The notes under the pieces are model-generated. The model ran no database searches and had not been told where the DNA came from. It saw only the letters and a list, made by a program, of their open reading frames with translations. From Blasia pusilla (taxonomy: Eukaryota > Marchantiophyta > Marchantiopsida > Blasiales), in contig CM114275.1 in assembly GCA_050084515.1 (NCBI GenBank), positions 21,576,001-21,640,000 of the forward strand: a stretch of DNA of 64,000 nt, read 5' to 3'. Position 1 is the first letter of the stretch; each line of letters opens with the position of its first letter. Both the position numbers and the translations under genes were made by a program. Shown here piece after piece: positions 1 to 10,977 of the stretch.

Positions 1-1680
1 AACATACTGTTGCACGTGCACTCATGCCTGCAAAACAGCAACTAAGCCAATGTTGATCCCTCCAAAGAGATTCAACACACAAATATCCTCGTCAGGGATG
101 CGCCACATAATCAGTGTGGTATCCAAAGGGGTCATAATATCACTCATGGCTACCTCGGGTTCCTCTTACCCGTCACGCTCAGGTGCAAACATCTCACTCC
201 TCGTTGTCCGCACGTGCTCCCCCGCCAAGCGTCGGATCTCCTCACTCGAGCCCCATATCGGCACCTCTCCTCCTCAGAATGATGTGGCTACCATAACACT
301 CCTCTCCCTCAAAGTTTCAAGCGCGGGGGCGTCTTCTACATGGACATGACCCTGAATCAAGTCACAAGGTCACGTGATGGCGCTGATGAATGCGGATAAT
401 GTTGCCGTCGCTCGATCACTCCATCCGTGAGTCGAACGGATAATGAACTAAGTCTCCCATCATCAGATTGCCATCTTGGTCTATAGGATGCTGACTCCTC
501 CCAATAATCGAGGGAAAATCCCATTGGGTACAACACTGCTCATCCAACCAAGACGTCGTAGGACTTGGCATCGGTCACTATCGCCTTGGCTTGCACCATA
601 GACTCATCGCTAGGATGTCTTAGGCAAATCCTCACCATGACCTCCTGTTGGATGATAAACAGTGTGGTACTTGCTCCACCCAAGGCTGTCTGTATAGACA
701 ATGCTCCACATTAGCCCTCTTCAGACCCAAACCCGTGAATTCCGCCTTCCCCAACATCATGGGTTGCGCTCCTGAGTTTAACAAGATACAATATGGACAA
801 AACACTCTACCTCCTAGACTAACCAAATGGAATACCTCTCCTTGGTTATCCAACAACACAACACCTGGAACAACCATGGCATGCTCTATCATGGGTCTAG
901 CGGAAATCTCCGCCATCCTAGCAACTGCAACCTGCAATGAATTTGAGGTGGATGGCATGAGCATCAAATCCAAGGGCAAGTCCATCACCTCCTCCGCAAT
1001 CACATGTGAATGTGATGCAAGAACACCATCTCCACACTCACATAGTGCAGCGGCGAGCCGGAAAACCTTGACGGGCGTACCTCCAAATGTCATAACATCG
1101 GAAGCAGAAAACAAAGGAGCACGGAATACCATCGTGGCCGCCCCCAACATCGTACTCAACACATGCTCCTCCCGAGCATGAGAAATAAGAGTTATCGCAC
1201 TCCCTTCTCCCATCGCCCTCCATGCCAACATACCAACAACATCAACTCGCCAAAGTCTCTGATCAAGACCCATCGATGGGGTCTTCATCGCCTCGGGCAA
1301 CATGAAAGATAGAGGAAGCGTGGTCTATTTCTTGGCTTCCCCTCTCTCAAGATCCAACTTTGTGGCAGCTCAATGTGTAACAACAACCGTTGCCTCTAGC
1401 TGGACAGTCGCGCACATCTAACCAGGATCCTCCATATCTCCAACTGCTCCATAAGATGTTTATACCACTGATCCTACATCGGGTAACCGCAATGCCATAG
1501 CAACAATCTGCTGCTGCAAGTGCAATATCCGAGCAGCCGTCCCAGCCTCATGCTCGGCGTCTCCCTTGACGTGTCTACCTCAAACTCTACCTCCTCCACG
1601 GGAGACTCCACCATCCCCTTGGGAAAATCCACCTCCTCGTCCCCCAACGAGACCACTTGGTCTTTGCTTGACATGTGGTA
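1..1680 (-). mobile_element. LTR retrotransposon fragment, gag/protease part (copy 1)
   Basis: Read on the minus strand, 632-1303 encodes a retropepsin-like segment with the motif LLNSGAQPMMLGKA (a variant of the aspartic-protease LDSGA motif), preceded by a VVLLDNQGEVFHLVSLGG segment. The stretch 1474-1674 encodes an acidic segment (DEEVDFPKGMVESPVEEVE). Both have close counterparts in the same order in copy 3 at the right edge of the window (62532-62726 and 63214-63579), so this is the same family in the opposite orientation. The sequence from 1 to 630 corresponds to what follows the protease in copy 3. The catalytic Asp of the protease motif is Asn here and the frames are broken, so it is not functional. 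The 5' part of gag and any LTR are missing, and the copy ends abruptly near 1680. Ty3/gypsy-like is the best guess, but no reverse transcriptase is visible to confirm the class. Confidence 0.65.
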
Positions 1681-2394
1681 ACTGGGGAGAAAGAAAACAT
1701 TTTCTATTCTACGGGCGGTAAGAAATTATTTTTCCCTATGAGGGCCCAATTCTATGGGCCAAGATTCGGGTGCAACAGTCGGAACCTGCGGCTTTACGCT
1801 GGTTTTTGGCAGGTAACCCCGTAACCAAGATTAGGGATTTCGGTTACGGAAATAGTGACAAAAATTCCCCCCTTCCCCTAACCTTTGCAACCAAAACTCC
1901 CTCATTTTTCCCCAACATAAATTCCCCCCTTTTCCTAACCTTTCTAGCCGAAATTCCCTCTTTGGCCTTCCTCACCCCTCCTACAAGGCCATAAACATGG
2001 GCTCTAAACCATATTATTTTACCTAGCCTCCTTCTACCTCTTTTATTCCTCTCACTCTTCATTTAGTTTTTGTTTTTTTTAATCTATTTTCTCCCTTATC
2101 TTTGTATTATTATTATTTTTGAATCGTGGATGTCTAAGATTTTGAGAGTAGCGATGATTCGATGTTGATGTTCTTGTTACCAATGTATTTTTTCTATTAA
2201 GTCAAATTCTTTCTCTTTGTTATCTTCTTCTTCTTCAAGCTAGACGTAGGAGCTCCCTCCATTGTTCTTGTGCTCTCTTGTGTCTCCAATTCATGGTGAA
2301 TGATACTGCAAGTAGCATGCCATGTTACATGTACTCTCCTTGGTATATCTTACCACGATCCATTGCATTTACAAGTCATCTCATTGATGAGAGT
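1681..2394. other. Intergenic, pyrimidine-rich; no gene seen
   Basis: No gene is recognised. The segment 1861-1970 contains two diverged copies of a C/T-rich unit about 57 bp apart, each starting AAATTCCCCCCTT. The bases at 1669-1705 resemble the interior of the minus-strand Helitron at 25711-25917 (shared core TTGACATGTG then TAACTGGG). A small inverted repeat GGGCCCA/TGGGCC occurs near 1742-1761. Confidence 0.4.
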
Positions 2395-3445
2395 GTAGTA
2401 AGAAGAGACCATCCATAGCACTTTAGAGATTTCTTTCATGTTAGTGTGAGCACATTTGACTTCCTTTTGTATATGACTCGATTGACTACTAATCCTCCTC
2501 ATGCCCTACAGGTTCTACCAAACATATTGTTGAGTGTTGAGAGACTGGTCGCTATCACTCTACCACGTCTTGCCACAGGGGAGATCAAATGAAAGGGATT
2601 GGAGAGCTCTTTAGTATCGGCCAATCTACAATTGTGAAGATTATCAATCAAATCATTAATGCACTTGTGGAGGTGGCTCGTGGGGTAGTCACTTGGCCAA
2701 GAGGACAACAAATGGATAAGGTGAAATCCGATTTCGAAGCACAACATGGATTTATAAATTGTTGTAGTGCAATTGATGTCACTCATTTTCTCATATGACT
2801 ACCAAAAGGTGCAAATTTCACAATATGGTATAGTCACAAAAATAAATCTTATGCATGTGCAATCCAAGCTATTTTTGATTCCAAGTTGCGATTCTTGGAT
2901 GTCTTCAACAGATATTCCGCTTCTATTCATGATATTTGCATTATTTGAAACTCCCAATTCTACGTAAGTGGCACTTTGTACGAAAAAGGGTCCTAGGTGG
3001 ATTTTCATTTCCTCTAAGAAGTGGTGAGAGAATTTGAGAGTATATTATTGGTGATGCACGATACCCACTCTGATCGTGGCTCATAGCTCCTTATCTTGGA
3101 GCATCCATTAGACAAAAGGATACTTGGAACTATTACCATTCTTCTACGAGGATGTGTGTGGAGAGAGCTTTTGGTCGACTAAAGGGGACAAGGCGCATAC
3201 TCGATCGACTCATTTACAAGCCCAACTTACAAACACTACCGAAGATGATAATTTTTGTTTGTGTTTTTCATAATATTATGATAGAAAGGGATGATCCTAT
3301 TGTCAATGGTCTCATAGATCATTGCTCCTTGGGAGGGATGCATGCTGCACGAGGTGGAAACTTTCCTCCAAAAAATGAAGTAACACATGATGGAAGGAGA
3401 AATTGCGATGCTCTTTTCGAGCATGTCATGGGTGCAACTCCATAG
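2395..3445 (+). pseudogene. PIF/Harbinger transposase, broken
   Basis: Several short frames together read as a plant PIF/Harbinger (DDE_Tnp_4 type) transposase. In order: FRDFFHVSVSTFDFLLYM near 2424; a helix-turn-helix-like stretch GIGELFSIGQSTIVKIINQI (2592-2651); the first catalytic region FINCCSAIDVTHFLI (about 2750-2798), which carries the expected Asp; fragments around FLDVFNRYSASIHDI (about 2890-2940); the IIGDARYPL region near 3038; and the C-terminal MCVERAFGRLKGTRRILDRL (3152-3211), which carries the expected late Glu. In-frame stops and frame changes separate these blocks, so the gene is dead. A Myb/SANT-like ORF lies convergently just downstream, as expected for the second gene of a PIF/Harbinger element. 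Confidence 0.8.
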
Positions 3446-3458
3446 TAAGATTAATATT

Positions 3459-4790
3459 TCAACAAAGTTGTATGATTACATATGTGCACCATAGTTTGTG
3501 ACTTGTCTCACTATGTAAGATCTCACAACCTTCCTTCAAAACTTCTCTTCTACCAATGACAAGAGATAATGCTTTTGAGACCATTGTGAAAGCATATGCG
3601 TTATGTTGTAGGACTTTTAATTCCAAGTTCCGTTTCTCTGGATTGTGTTGTAGGACTTGTAATTCCAATTTCCGCATCTAAAGTTCCTCTATCTGCCCAC
3701 GATCTATAACATCAACCATGGAATCAATGGAGTGCTGCATAGCTTGGCCCAAAGAGCTCCTTCGTCGACGTTTACCTCTAATCCCAAGACCAAGCCTCAT
3801 CTTTTTCATTGTTCCCTCTTTACTTATAGAGGTGTTGCACGTCCTTGAGTTTGCATTAACACAACAGAAGTCATTATTTGAATTGATAACATCCCATTCA
3901 TGTGAAAACCATTGGAACATGCACAAACATATTAAAGGCGAAAGGCACGAAAAAAAGGTATTATAAGCACCTTAAATAGGAGGAGAGGATGGTGGTGGAT
4001 TGGTAGACATCCCTTCTAGATGGGGTCTCAAATGGCTCTTCCTCTATATTAGCAAACAATGAATTAGTAACATCCCATATATTCTTCACATGTAATGTTA
4101 AACACATGCAATGTTAAGCAACAAATAAACATTAGCAATGACATTGATGTACTTGGAGTCATATGATCGTGTATGATAGTGATGGGTGGAGTTTTTGTTG
4201 TATTTGAAGTTTCCTCCTCCACTAGGTATCCATAAGTACCTCTAAGGTCACTCTTAAGGTAGGAAGAAGAGAAGTATCAAAGCTTCGTACTCCCATGCTC
4301 TTTGGATCCACGTCTTGGCGCTTATGAAGCCAATCTACTAGATCCTTACAAAACATCTCTTCAAAGGTTGGAGGTAGACCTCGATCCTTTAGATTTTTAT
4401 TTACATACACGTGTCAAAAAATAATAAACCCCCACTGGCTACCTTGCGTTCCCAATCATGAAAACATGAATATGACATGAGTGTTAGATGTAAAAAATTA
4501 ATTAAACTACATCATAATACATTATTTTCATGACAAACTTACCCTTTTGAAGTCTTTGACAAGAGCACTCCACTTCTTTTTGCACGCTTGACCATCACAA
4601 ATGGGTTGCGTCGTTCCATTGTTGAAGCAATAGTTGGCCATTTTTTTCCATTTCAATTTTACGTTGGCCATAGTAGATTGAGTAGTGTGATTCAGTTCTA
4701 CTACTTCCATCTTATGTCATTTTTCCGCGATCAACATTTTGATCTCCGTAGGCGTCCATGTAATCAACTTGTTCTTTTGTTGTGGTACAG
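3459..4790 (-). pseudogene. Myb/SANT-like protein of the PIF/Harbinger element, broken
   Basis: Read from high to low coordinates, the minus strand encodes WTPTEIKMLIAEK, a TGA stop, then EVVELNHTTQSTMANVKLKW and a segment with the pattern CKKKWSALVKDFK (4528-4710). This is the spacing and Trp/Lys pattern of the Myb/SANT-like (trihelix-type) DNA-binding domain carried by the second ORF of PIF/Harbinger elements. Further pieces follow at 4222-4410 (LPPTFEEMFCKDLVDWLHKR) and 3678-3926, which ends in a basic cluster GIRGKRRRRSS and a helix SSLGQAMQHSIDSMVDVI. Stops and possible introns separate the pieces. Near 3603-3680 the sequence carries a duplicated unit of about 50 bp. The partner transposase is adjacent and convergent. 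Identification rests on the domain pattern plus context. Confidence 0.55.
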
Positions 4791-4869
4791 GAGAGTCAAG
4801 TATCACACATTCATTATCTACAAGACTCGCTTACTACAATGAGAACCACACAAAATGATTATTAAAATC

Positions 4870-5215
4870 TTTAGAATTAAGAAATAGAAGCTACCAAAAT
4901 TTACATAATGAAAATTTGTACAAATATTTACAGTAATTAAAATGAGTACCTATATAAGTAGAGTGGTCCACTAGCTTTCCCTCGTATACCTTGCAAGTCT
5001 CTATTGACTAAATTTGAAAAAAGTTCCATTCAATTTCTCAAGAGAAAAGGTTGATAATACCTTCTCCATATTATAGATGTAGTCTCACTCGGAAAGCCTC
5101 AAATGCAAACAAAAATTTGGTGATTTTCTTTCCACCAAGATTGGATTAAAAACAATAAAAATTCCATGAAGTGGATTCCCGTTAGAGCATTAAGGGGTTA
5201 GATTAGGCAGATACA
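4870..5215. other. AT-rich spacer; no gene seen
   Basis: AT-rich DNA right of the Harbinger remnant. No ORF, RNA gene or repeat was recognised, and no terminal inverted repeat for the Harbinger element could be fixed here. Confidence 0.4.
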
Positions 5216-5641
5216 CCCGGTAATCTGCTGGCAGTCGGAACGGCTACATCAGAAATGCAATGGCAGAGGATCTCTTAGATGACAAGTTGCATTGTCTAAG
5301 TATACACTTAGAGAAATGAGATTGATTCAACATCAAAAGAATTCGAGTTTGGTGTACTCCATTAAACAAGCACCTAAGGCGAACAAAATTCAAGGCATGT
5401 TTTAAATTATTTAATGATACTTTGAGCATTTACTTATGGTATAAATTTTTATTTTAATGCAACTGAAAAAGGATTTGCATCCATAATGGAAAATTTTATT
5501 GGAGAATTTTGAGGCTAGAGAAGGTTCGATGCCTATAGAACCAAGCTTGCAAGGAGACACCGGGTAATCTTCCGACAGTCGGAACAGCCACAGCAAAAAT
5601 ACGATGGCAGAGGTTCTCTCAGATAACAAGTTTTTGGACAA
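5216..5641 (+). repeat. Pair of diverged ~75-bp direct repeats
   Basis: Two direct copies lie about 343 bp apart: 5216-5290 and 5559-5635. Shared blocks in order are GGTAATCT, GCAGTCGGAAC or ACAGTCGGAAC, GATGGCAGAGG or AATGGCAGAGG, TCTCTTAGAT or TCTCTCAGAT, and a trailing GACAAG or AACAAG. The sequence between them is AT-rich and not coding. They could be the ends of a small unclassified element or a local duplication. No function can be assigned. Confidence 0.55.
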
Positions 5642-5659
5642 ATTGCTTTGTTTAATGTT

Positions 5660-6220
5660 GGGTCAAATGTTTCATATGAGTTACGAGTGATCTGGTGTAA
5701 GAAGTGGGATCTGGGTAGTAACATCTCTAACGTAGAAGTGAACAATTTGAGTTTTACTTGTGTTCTATCCCTTGTTGATTGCGTTGCAGGCGAAAAAAAT
5801 TCCAATGTCATAGACATTGGACCTACAATCTTGTCTAATGAAGCCACATCCACGACCAAGGCTGCAACGTATTAGTTTGACGATCACACAACGATTGTAC
5901 GGGGTGTATGAGTGTGACCCATGCTCCGTCGTTGTCAACGGTATGATTGTGATCTTGGGTGAGCAACAATGTGCCAGCCGAGCTTTGCCACTGACTGTCT
6001 TCCGTGAATAATCCCAAACATTGGATCACACCGAATCTCAAAGCCTTTAGAATGTCAAGAGGTGATCTATCGTTGGTAAGTATGAGATATTCAACTAACA
6101 ACATTATCCCATGCATTTTTTTGGAGATCTAGATTGTCATCACTTAGAGTCTCAGATTACATGGAATCCTGCTCCGAGTGAAAGGCACCTGCATGAAAAT
6201 TTCGAATTTTCTGTCCCAAA
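5660..6220. other. Non-coding stretch; no gene seen
   Basis: Overlapping short ORFs on both strands show no family motif. The 17-mer ACAATCTTGTCTAATGA at about 5824 recurs near 6806 and 6883, so the region between 5.8 and 6.9 kb shares some repeated ancestry. Confidence 0.35.
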
Positions 6221-6524
6221 CGACGATAGTGGCAAATTCATCTGCCTTATGACTAATGCCATCGGCTTCAAATTCATAACACTACTCCATGTTTTTCTTT
6301 TTGGTCACGTGCAAATCAATTGTAGTCTTTCTTGTTGGTCATGTGCACACAAAAAGTACCATAACACTATTCAAGTTAATCAACAATTGTATTCCCATTG
6401 CATACCCAGACTACAATAGTGGCGAATCCATCTGCCTAATGACTAATGCCATCAGCTTTGAATCTAGACGACGATTGTGGTGAATCCATTTGCCTAATGC
6501 CTAATGCCATCGGCTTCGAATCCA
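6221..6524 (+). repeat. Three diverged ~55-bp direct repeats
   Basis: The units start near 6221, 6409 and 6469. Each contains GATAGTGGC-, AATAGTGGC- or GATTGTGGT-like starts, then a TCATCTGCC or CCATCTGCC block, then ACTAATGCCATCGGCTT or a close variant. The second and third units are nearly adjacent (period about 60 bp). The first is separated from them by about 130 bp of unrelated DNA. No coding function is visible. Confidence 0.6.
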
Positions 6525-7063
6525 TCTACCGAACGACTATTGAGCGAAAGCACTCAGGGAAGCCGCATGTTACCCCTCTGCAAGTGGTTGGCTAAAACAT
6601 GACATCCATGACTCCACCCCCACGGATGGTTGCCATCTCCCTCCCTCCCTCCCCTGAGTCCCTCCCTGCCTCGATCCACCCCTCAACCCATGAGGAACCT
6701 TCAGAGGACACGCTCATCACACGATTCTTCCCTTCCGTCATCGCAGGGAGTTTGGGATGATGGGCAGTTTGCGAAACGCTCCAGAGGTACTTCCTCCATT
6801 ATGACACAATCTTGTCTAATGAGTGACATTTTTGGTCTTTGTGAAGAGCATAAGAATCCCTCTTCAATCTACCTACAATCTTGTCTAATGAGCGCTCTTG
6901 CTTCAAGTGAGAGTGGACATAAAAGCATGACATACAGACAAACAAAATTTCACAGGATTGTACACATGCTCCGACTAAATTCCAAGCTTAGATTGAATTC
7001 CAAGCTCGGACTGAATTCTGAGTTCAATTGGAATCAGATGCGGCAGACATGCGTATGAAAAAC

Positions 7064-7111
7064 AAGCGGATTTCAAGACAATTGTTATAGAGAGCGGATT
7101 TCAAGACAATT
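7064..7111 (+). repeat. 29-bp tandem duplication
   Basis: GCGGATTTCAAGACAATTG occurs at 7064-7082 and again at 7093-7111, separated by about 10 bp. Just upstream (6975-7020) a shorter unit built on AATTCCAAGCT or AATTCTGAGTT is also repeated. Confidence 0.65.
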
Positions 7112-8959
7112 GAGCTGACAAAGAGTGACGGTTCGCGATCAATTCGGTCCCACTGGATCTTGGGTTCCTTAGCTTGCACACTCGCAGATTCAAATGTACG
7201 TGTGTGATATGCTGAAATCTTCTCAAGTGGAAGGGAGACTGTTCAAGCCTGATAGGCGCCGTAGTTAGTGAGTGGAGTGAAATGGACAAGACGCATAGGC
7301 AGATTTGTTTTGTTCAAGGAGATGTTTCAAATGTCAAAAATTAGTTTAGTTCCCCAAGGATGCATATATTTCTTCCAACCGAAGGATTGAGCTGACGTCT
7401 ACCGGTTTGAATTCTAAAGAGATTAGACACGTTTAGTGGCATGGTAAGATAAATACCGCGATGAATTCCAACTGAGAACTAAAGAATCATCAATGCTCGC
7501 GCATCGCTCTCCACGCCCGCAAGCTCAATCTTGTCTGAGTGCGAACCTTGCAATGCGTGCCACCTCTATCTACCCCACACTCAAGCAGACAAAAACATAG
7601 CAATGCAGCCACAATTGTAGTCTCCAGTCGTCATGGCCCTATTGGAATTTGCAATTATGAAAAGATAGCCGACGTCTCATCTCAGCGATTGAAGATTTTT
7701 TTTGGAATCCATGAGGAAGCGCATGAAACGGAACACACAAGAAACCCGAGTACCGGGCGAATCAAAACGGAATCGCGCCTACGGAAACAAACCTCAAGAG
7801 CCGATTTGAGCCGGTTGTTTTAAAATAACAACCGGCGCTGGAAGGTATCGGATGGTGTTAGAACGACGCAGAATGCTTGCGCCCGAGAATATTTGGTGGC
7901 AAGAATTTCAACGTCCCTGCCAAGGACGACGACGGAAAGCTGGCGACTCCGACCATTTCAAAAGAATGTACACCGTCGGATGTCTCTGATCTGCCGCAAC
8001 TACTAGGGTCGCAGATACACCAAGGCCCATGGAATCGGGCCCTAAGAGCAACAAGAAATTTGTTTTCATGCAACATGATTAGTCCCTTCACTCCTCCCTA
8101 TTAGTGAGTCCAAAGACGAGACCATTGAGAGCCGGAATCAAGGGATGCAAGGTCACCGTAACCTCATTTCTATGCGCAAAACAAAATTTCAATGAACAAT
8201 GCAGCAAAACGAGTCTATCGCTCGCAGGTACCTTCGGTTATCGGCCAACCAGTCGAGACGCTCAACGATTTTTCTCCCAAAGAGTTTTGGAGAAACCAGC
8301 GACTTCTATGGTAACCGCGAAGTGACATGCATGGGATCCGTCCCTGAGAGTTGATTTTCCCGGCAACGGAGGCTCGACATGGTCGACCGGGCCACGTGGT
8401 CATTCCCCGTACAGGGAATGTGGACCAAGGGCGGGTTCCTTCCCTTTATGGCTACGGGACACCCTGAGCCATTGGAACTGGCGATGGTCCGCGCCGAGGT
8501 CTACGGTTAGCAGTACGGTATGGTTAGGGTGAGATGCTAACTGTAGTTAGGGTCTCCAAATCTGCAGCTCCACGGCGGCGCCTTCTGCAGAGACGCGAGT
8601 GGTGCTCTACTGGAGTTTTGGGTAAAGAGTGCAAGAAAGAGGAAAATCCCAGGAACCGGGCATGTGATGGACGGAATCGCCGAGCAGGAGAGGTCGAATT
8701 GATCCGAGTTGGATCCCGTTGGAAGGGGCCGCAGCAGAGGAGTGGAGCACGAGCACGAGCAGGAAGCGAGTAAGTAGCAAGTCGCCGGAGATCCTTCAAA
8801 TTCACTGCGAAGGTGAGTCGTGCGCGTTGGTGAGAAGCCTGATGAGGATCGGCATGAATCGATGACGAGACGCTAAGGTTTTTGGAGAAAGGCACATGAA
8901 AAAGAGGGAAAGACTTTGGCCTGGGCCAGTGAAAGGTAGCTCGGCAGTAGGCGCCGGCT
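7112..8959. other. Upstream region of the bL12m gene; no gene seen
   Basis: No protein family was recognised on either strand. Base composition becomes more GC-rich from about 7.8 kb and especially 8.5-8.96 kb, as expected for the promoter and 5' leader of the following gene. The ORF on the minus strand at 8524-8895 is Arg/Ser/Pro-rich and looks like antisense of a GC-rich leader rather than a gene. Confidence 0.4.
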
Positions 8960-9622
8960 ATGAGTCGAATTTTGTCTCGCTCTGTGGCTTCCTTGTGTCG
9001 ACACTATCGTTCACGAAGGATTCCGACGTCAGGGGTTGCCTCTCTCAATGAAGGCGATGGGTCCTTACCAGCTGCTACGGGATATTTCTCCCGGGTTTCA
9101 GCCATGCAGTTCCACTCTTCTGGATGTGCAGGTCCGAGACTACGAGCACAGAGCAGCAGTGCAGCAAACAGCGATGATCCGGATTTCGATCCCACAGAGG
9201 CGAGAAGTCCCCCTTCGGAAAAGATCCTTCGTCTTGTAGATGAGATTGCATCCCTCACACTGTTAGAAGTGTCGGATCTGACTACTCTTCTTAAAAAGAA
9301 ATTAGGGTTGCCGAACATGCCTATGATGCCTATGATGGGTGGGATGATGGGTCCTGGGCAAGGAATGCCGGCCGCTGCTGCTGCACCTGAAGAGAAGAAG
9401 CCTGAAAAAACGGCCTTCGATGTGAAGCTGGAGAAATTCGACGCAGCCGCCAAGATTAAGATCATCAAGGAGGTTCGGACGTTTACGGCGCTGGGTCTGA
9501 AGGAGGCGAAGGAGCTGGTGGAGAAGATACCCGCTCTTCTAAAGAAGGGAGTGAGTAAGGAAGAGGCGACGCTCATCATTGAGAAGATCAAAGCTGTGGG
9601 AGGTACAGCGGTTATGGAGTGA
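8960..9622 (+). CDS. Mitochondrial ribosomal protein bL12m (L7/L12)
   Basis: A 220-residue intronless ORF for the L7/L12 stalk protein of the mitochondrial ribosome, which binds the large subunit as dimers through uL10 and recruits translational GTPases. Residues 1-70 are rich in Arg and Ser and poor in acidic residues (MSRILSRSVASLCRHYRSRR at the start), as in a mitochondrial targeting peptide; the plastid form is less likely. Residues 85-118 (EKILRLVDEIASLTLLEVSD) match the L12 N-terminal dimerisation domain. Residues 119-136 are a Met/Gly hinge, PMMPMMGGMMGPGQGM. Residues 151-219 are the globular C-terminal domain with the conserved patterns EKFDAAAKIKIIKEVR, GLKEAKELVE and KEEATLIIEKIKAVGG. 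The ORF ends in TGA right after VME. The bacterial protein is about 120 residues, so the extra N-terminus fits an organellar precursor. The start is the first ATG of the frame. Confidence 0.93.
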   Translation: MSRILSRSVASLCRHYRSRRIPTSGVASLNEGDGSLPAATGYFSRVSAMQFHSSGCAGPRLRAQSSSAANSDDPDFDPTEARSPPSEKILRLVDEIASLTLLEVSDLTTLLKKKLGLPNMPMMPMMGGMMGPGQGMPAAAAAPEEKKPEKTAFDVKLEKFDAAAKIKIIKEVRTFTALGLKEAKELVEKIPALLKKGVSKEEATLIIEKIKAVGGTAVME

Positions 9623-10509
9623 TCTGGAGTAGGCTCCTTAGTGTTGCGCCCTCAGGATCATCCAACCTGCCAGATTTTTCCCATCGTTTTGCTGGTCGCA
9701 GTCTCCTTGTACACATGCCCTCTGCTGCTGTGTGCAATCTCACTTCGCATTGTCTACTCACGCTTCATCTCTTCGTGTTGTCCATTTTCTGATTCGTAAG
9801 TGGCTCTACCAAGCGAGCTACTTTGCTTTCTAGAGATGGAAGAAATTGCAACTCTCTGCTACTGAAGCCAAAGAGTACTATCAAGTGGATAAGGTGGAAG
9901 CCAAGAGGCCATCGGGAAGGTTCGCGGTGCTGTTTAGATGTGCTGAGGGAGTATGGCTGTGCAGACAGGGTTTTGTAGAAAGAGAGCGAGGGGCTAAAAT
10001 GAACTAGAAATTTACCCTTCCGAACGTCGTGAAATGCAGCGGCGTAAGACACATTTCATGTCTTAAGCACTGTTAGGGTTAGCATGATCGAGTAACATTC
10101 TGTTAGTCTGCTGAAGTTTAATTCAAAGGTACGCTTCCAGTGTCTCCACGCACGGATCTGGCTTGAAATGTTTGTGAGACGTGTATGGCGTGGACATTCT
10201 ATCCTTGGACGGTGTTGGGATCTGACGGGTTGGAAGCCAGTCTGTGCTACTAACTTTCTGCGAAGTCATTTCTTAGTTGTGAGCTTTTGGTATCCTTACA
10301 GCTTCCCAGTCATAGTAAGTAGAAATGGGAGGGAGTGATGTCTGTTGCGTCAATCTATGGAGCTCCCTCGTTAGAAATTACATGTGGCGGTCACCTTTCG
10401 CGCTGTCTGAATCATCTTTCATGATCTCAAGTTCCGTATCAAACTAAGTCGTGCCGTCACTTCTATGATGATGCATCCGACTAGATAGAGTTTTTCTTAT
10501 CACCATGCG
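9623..10509. other. 3' flank of bL12m; no gene seen
   Basis: Probably the 3' untranslated region followed by intergenic DNA. The minus-strand ORF at 9765-10052 shows no family motif. No RNA gene or repeat was recognised. Confidence 0.4.
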
Positions 10510-10977
10510 TTGTTCAAGATACTGGCGTACGAGGTAGAGTGGCGCAGATTCGATGTGAAGTTCCAGTTCTCTCAACAACGGAGTTCTCAAATATGCGTTG
10601 ACTCACACGATCATATCTTCAGGGAGAGAATTCGAGTGATGAGCGCTGACAGTGGAAGTTTGGAAGACCTGGAGGAGGCCCTGGTCGAAATTGCTAGAAA
10701 TCCATGCATTAGCGACTTGATTTTAGGGTTGAAAGGTCAAGGTATCGTCATCGCATTTCGACTGGGGGCATAGAAAGTGGGGTCACCTTGCATAGAATCC
10801 TCCGGACTTCTTTACGGTGCTTCTAAAGGGTCTAGGGTTTATGTGGCGGAAATTAGTCTCCCTCGGAATGCTTCGAATTATGGGCAGATCCTGTCCGACT
10901 ACGTGCCGTTGGCAAGACGTGGAACCGCGAGTTGCAAATCGCGTAGCTCTCTTTTCTGTTCACTGGGTGGGGATTGA
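10510..10977 (+). other. Unrecognised open frame with one internal stop
   Basis: A single frame stays open from 10510 to 10977 apart from one TAG at 10771-10773. The first part would encode 87 residues and includes the acidic helix-like SLEDLEEALVEIARNPCISD; the second has 66 residues. I recognise no family and no splice pattern that would remove the stop. It may be chance, a decayed gene or an exon of an unseen gene. Confidence 0.15.

Noticed and set aside
9004-9591. Long minus-strand ORF (195 codons) opposite bL12m
   Set aside because: It is the antisense shadow of a strongly supported gene with clear L12 domains and has no motif of its own.
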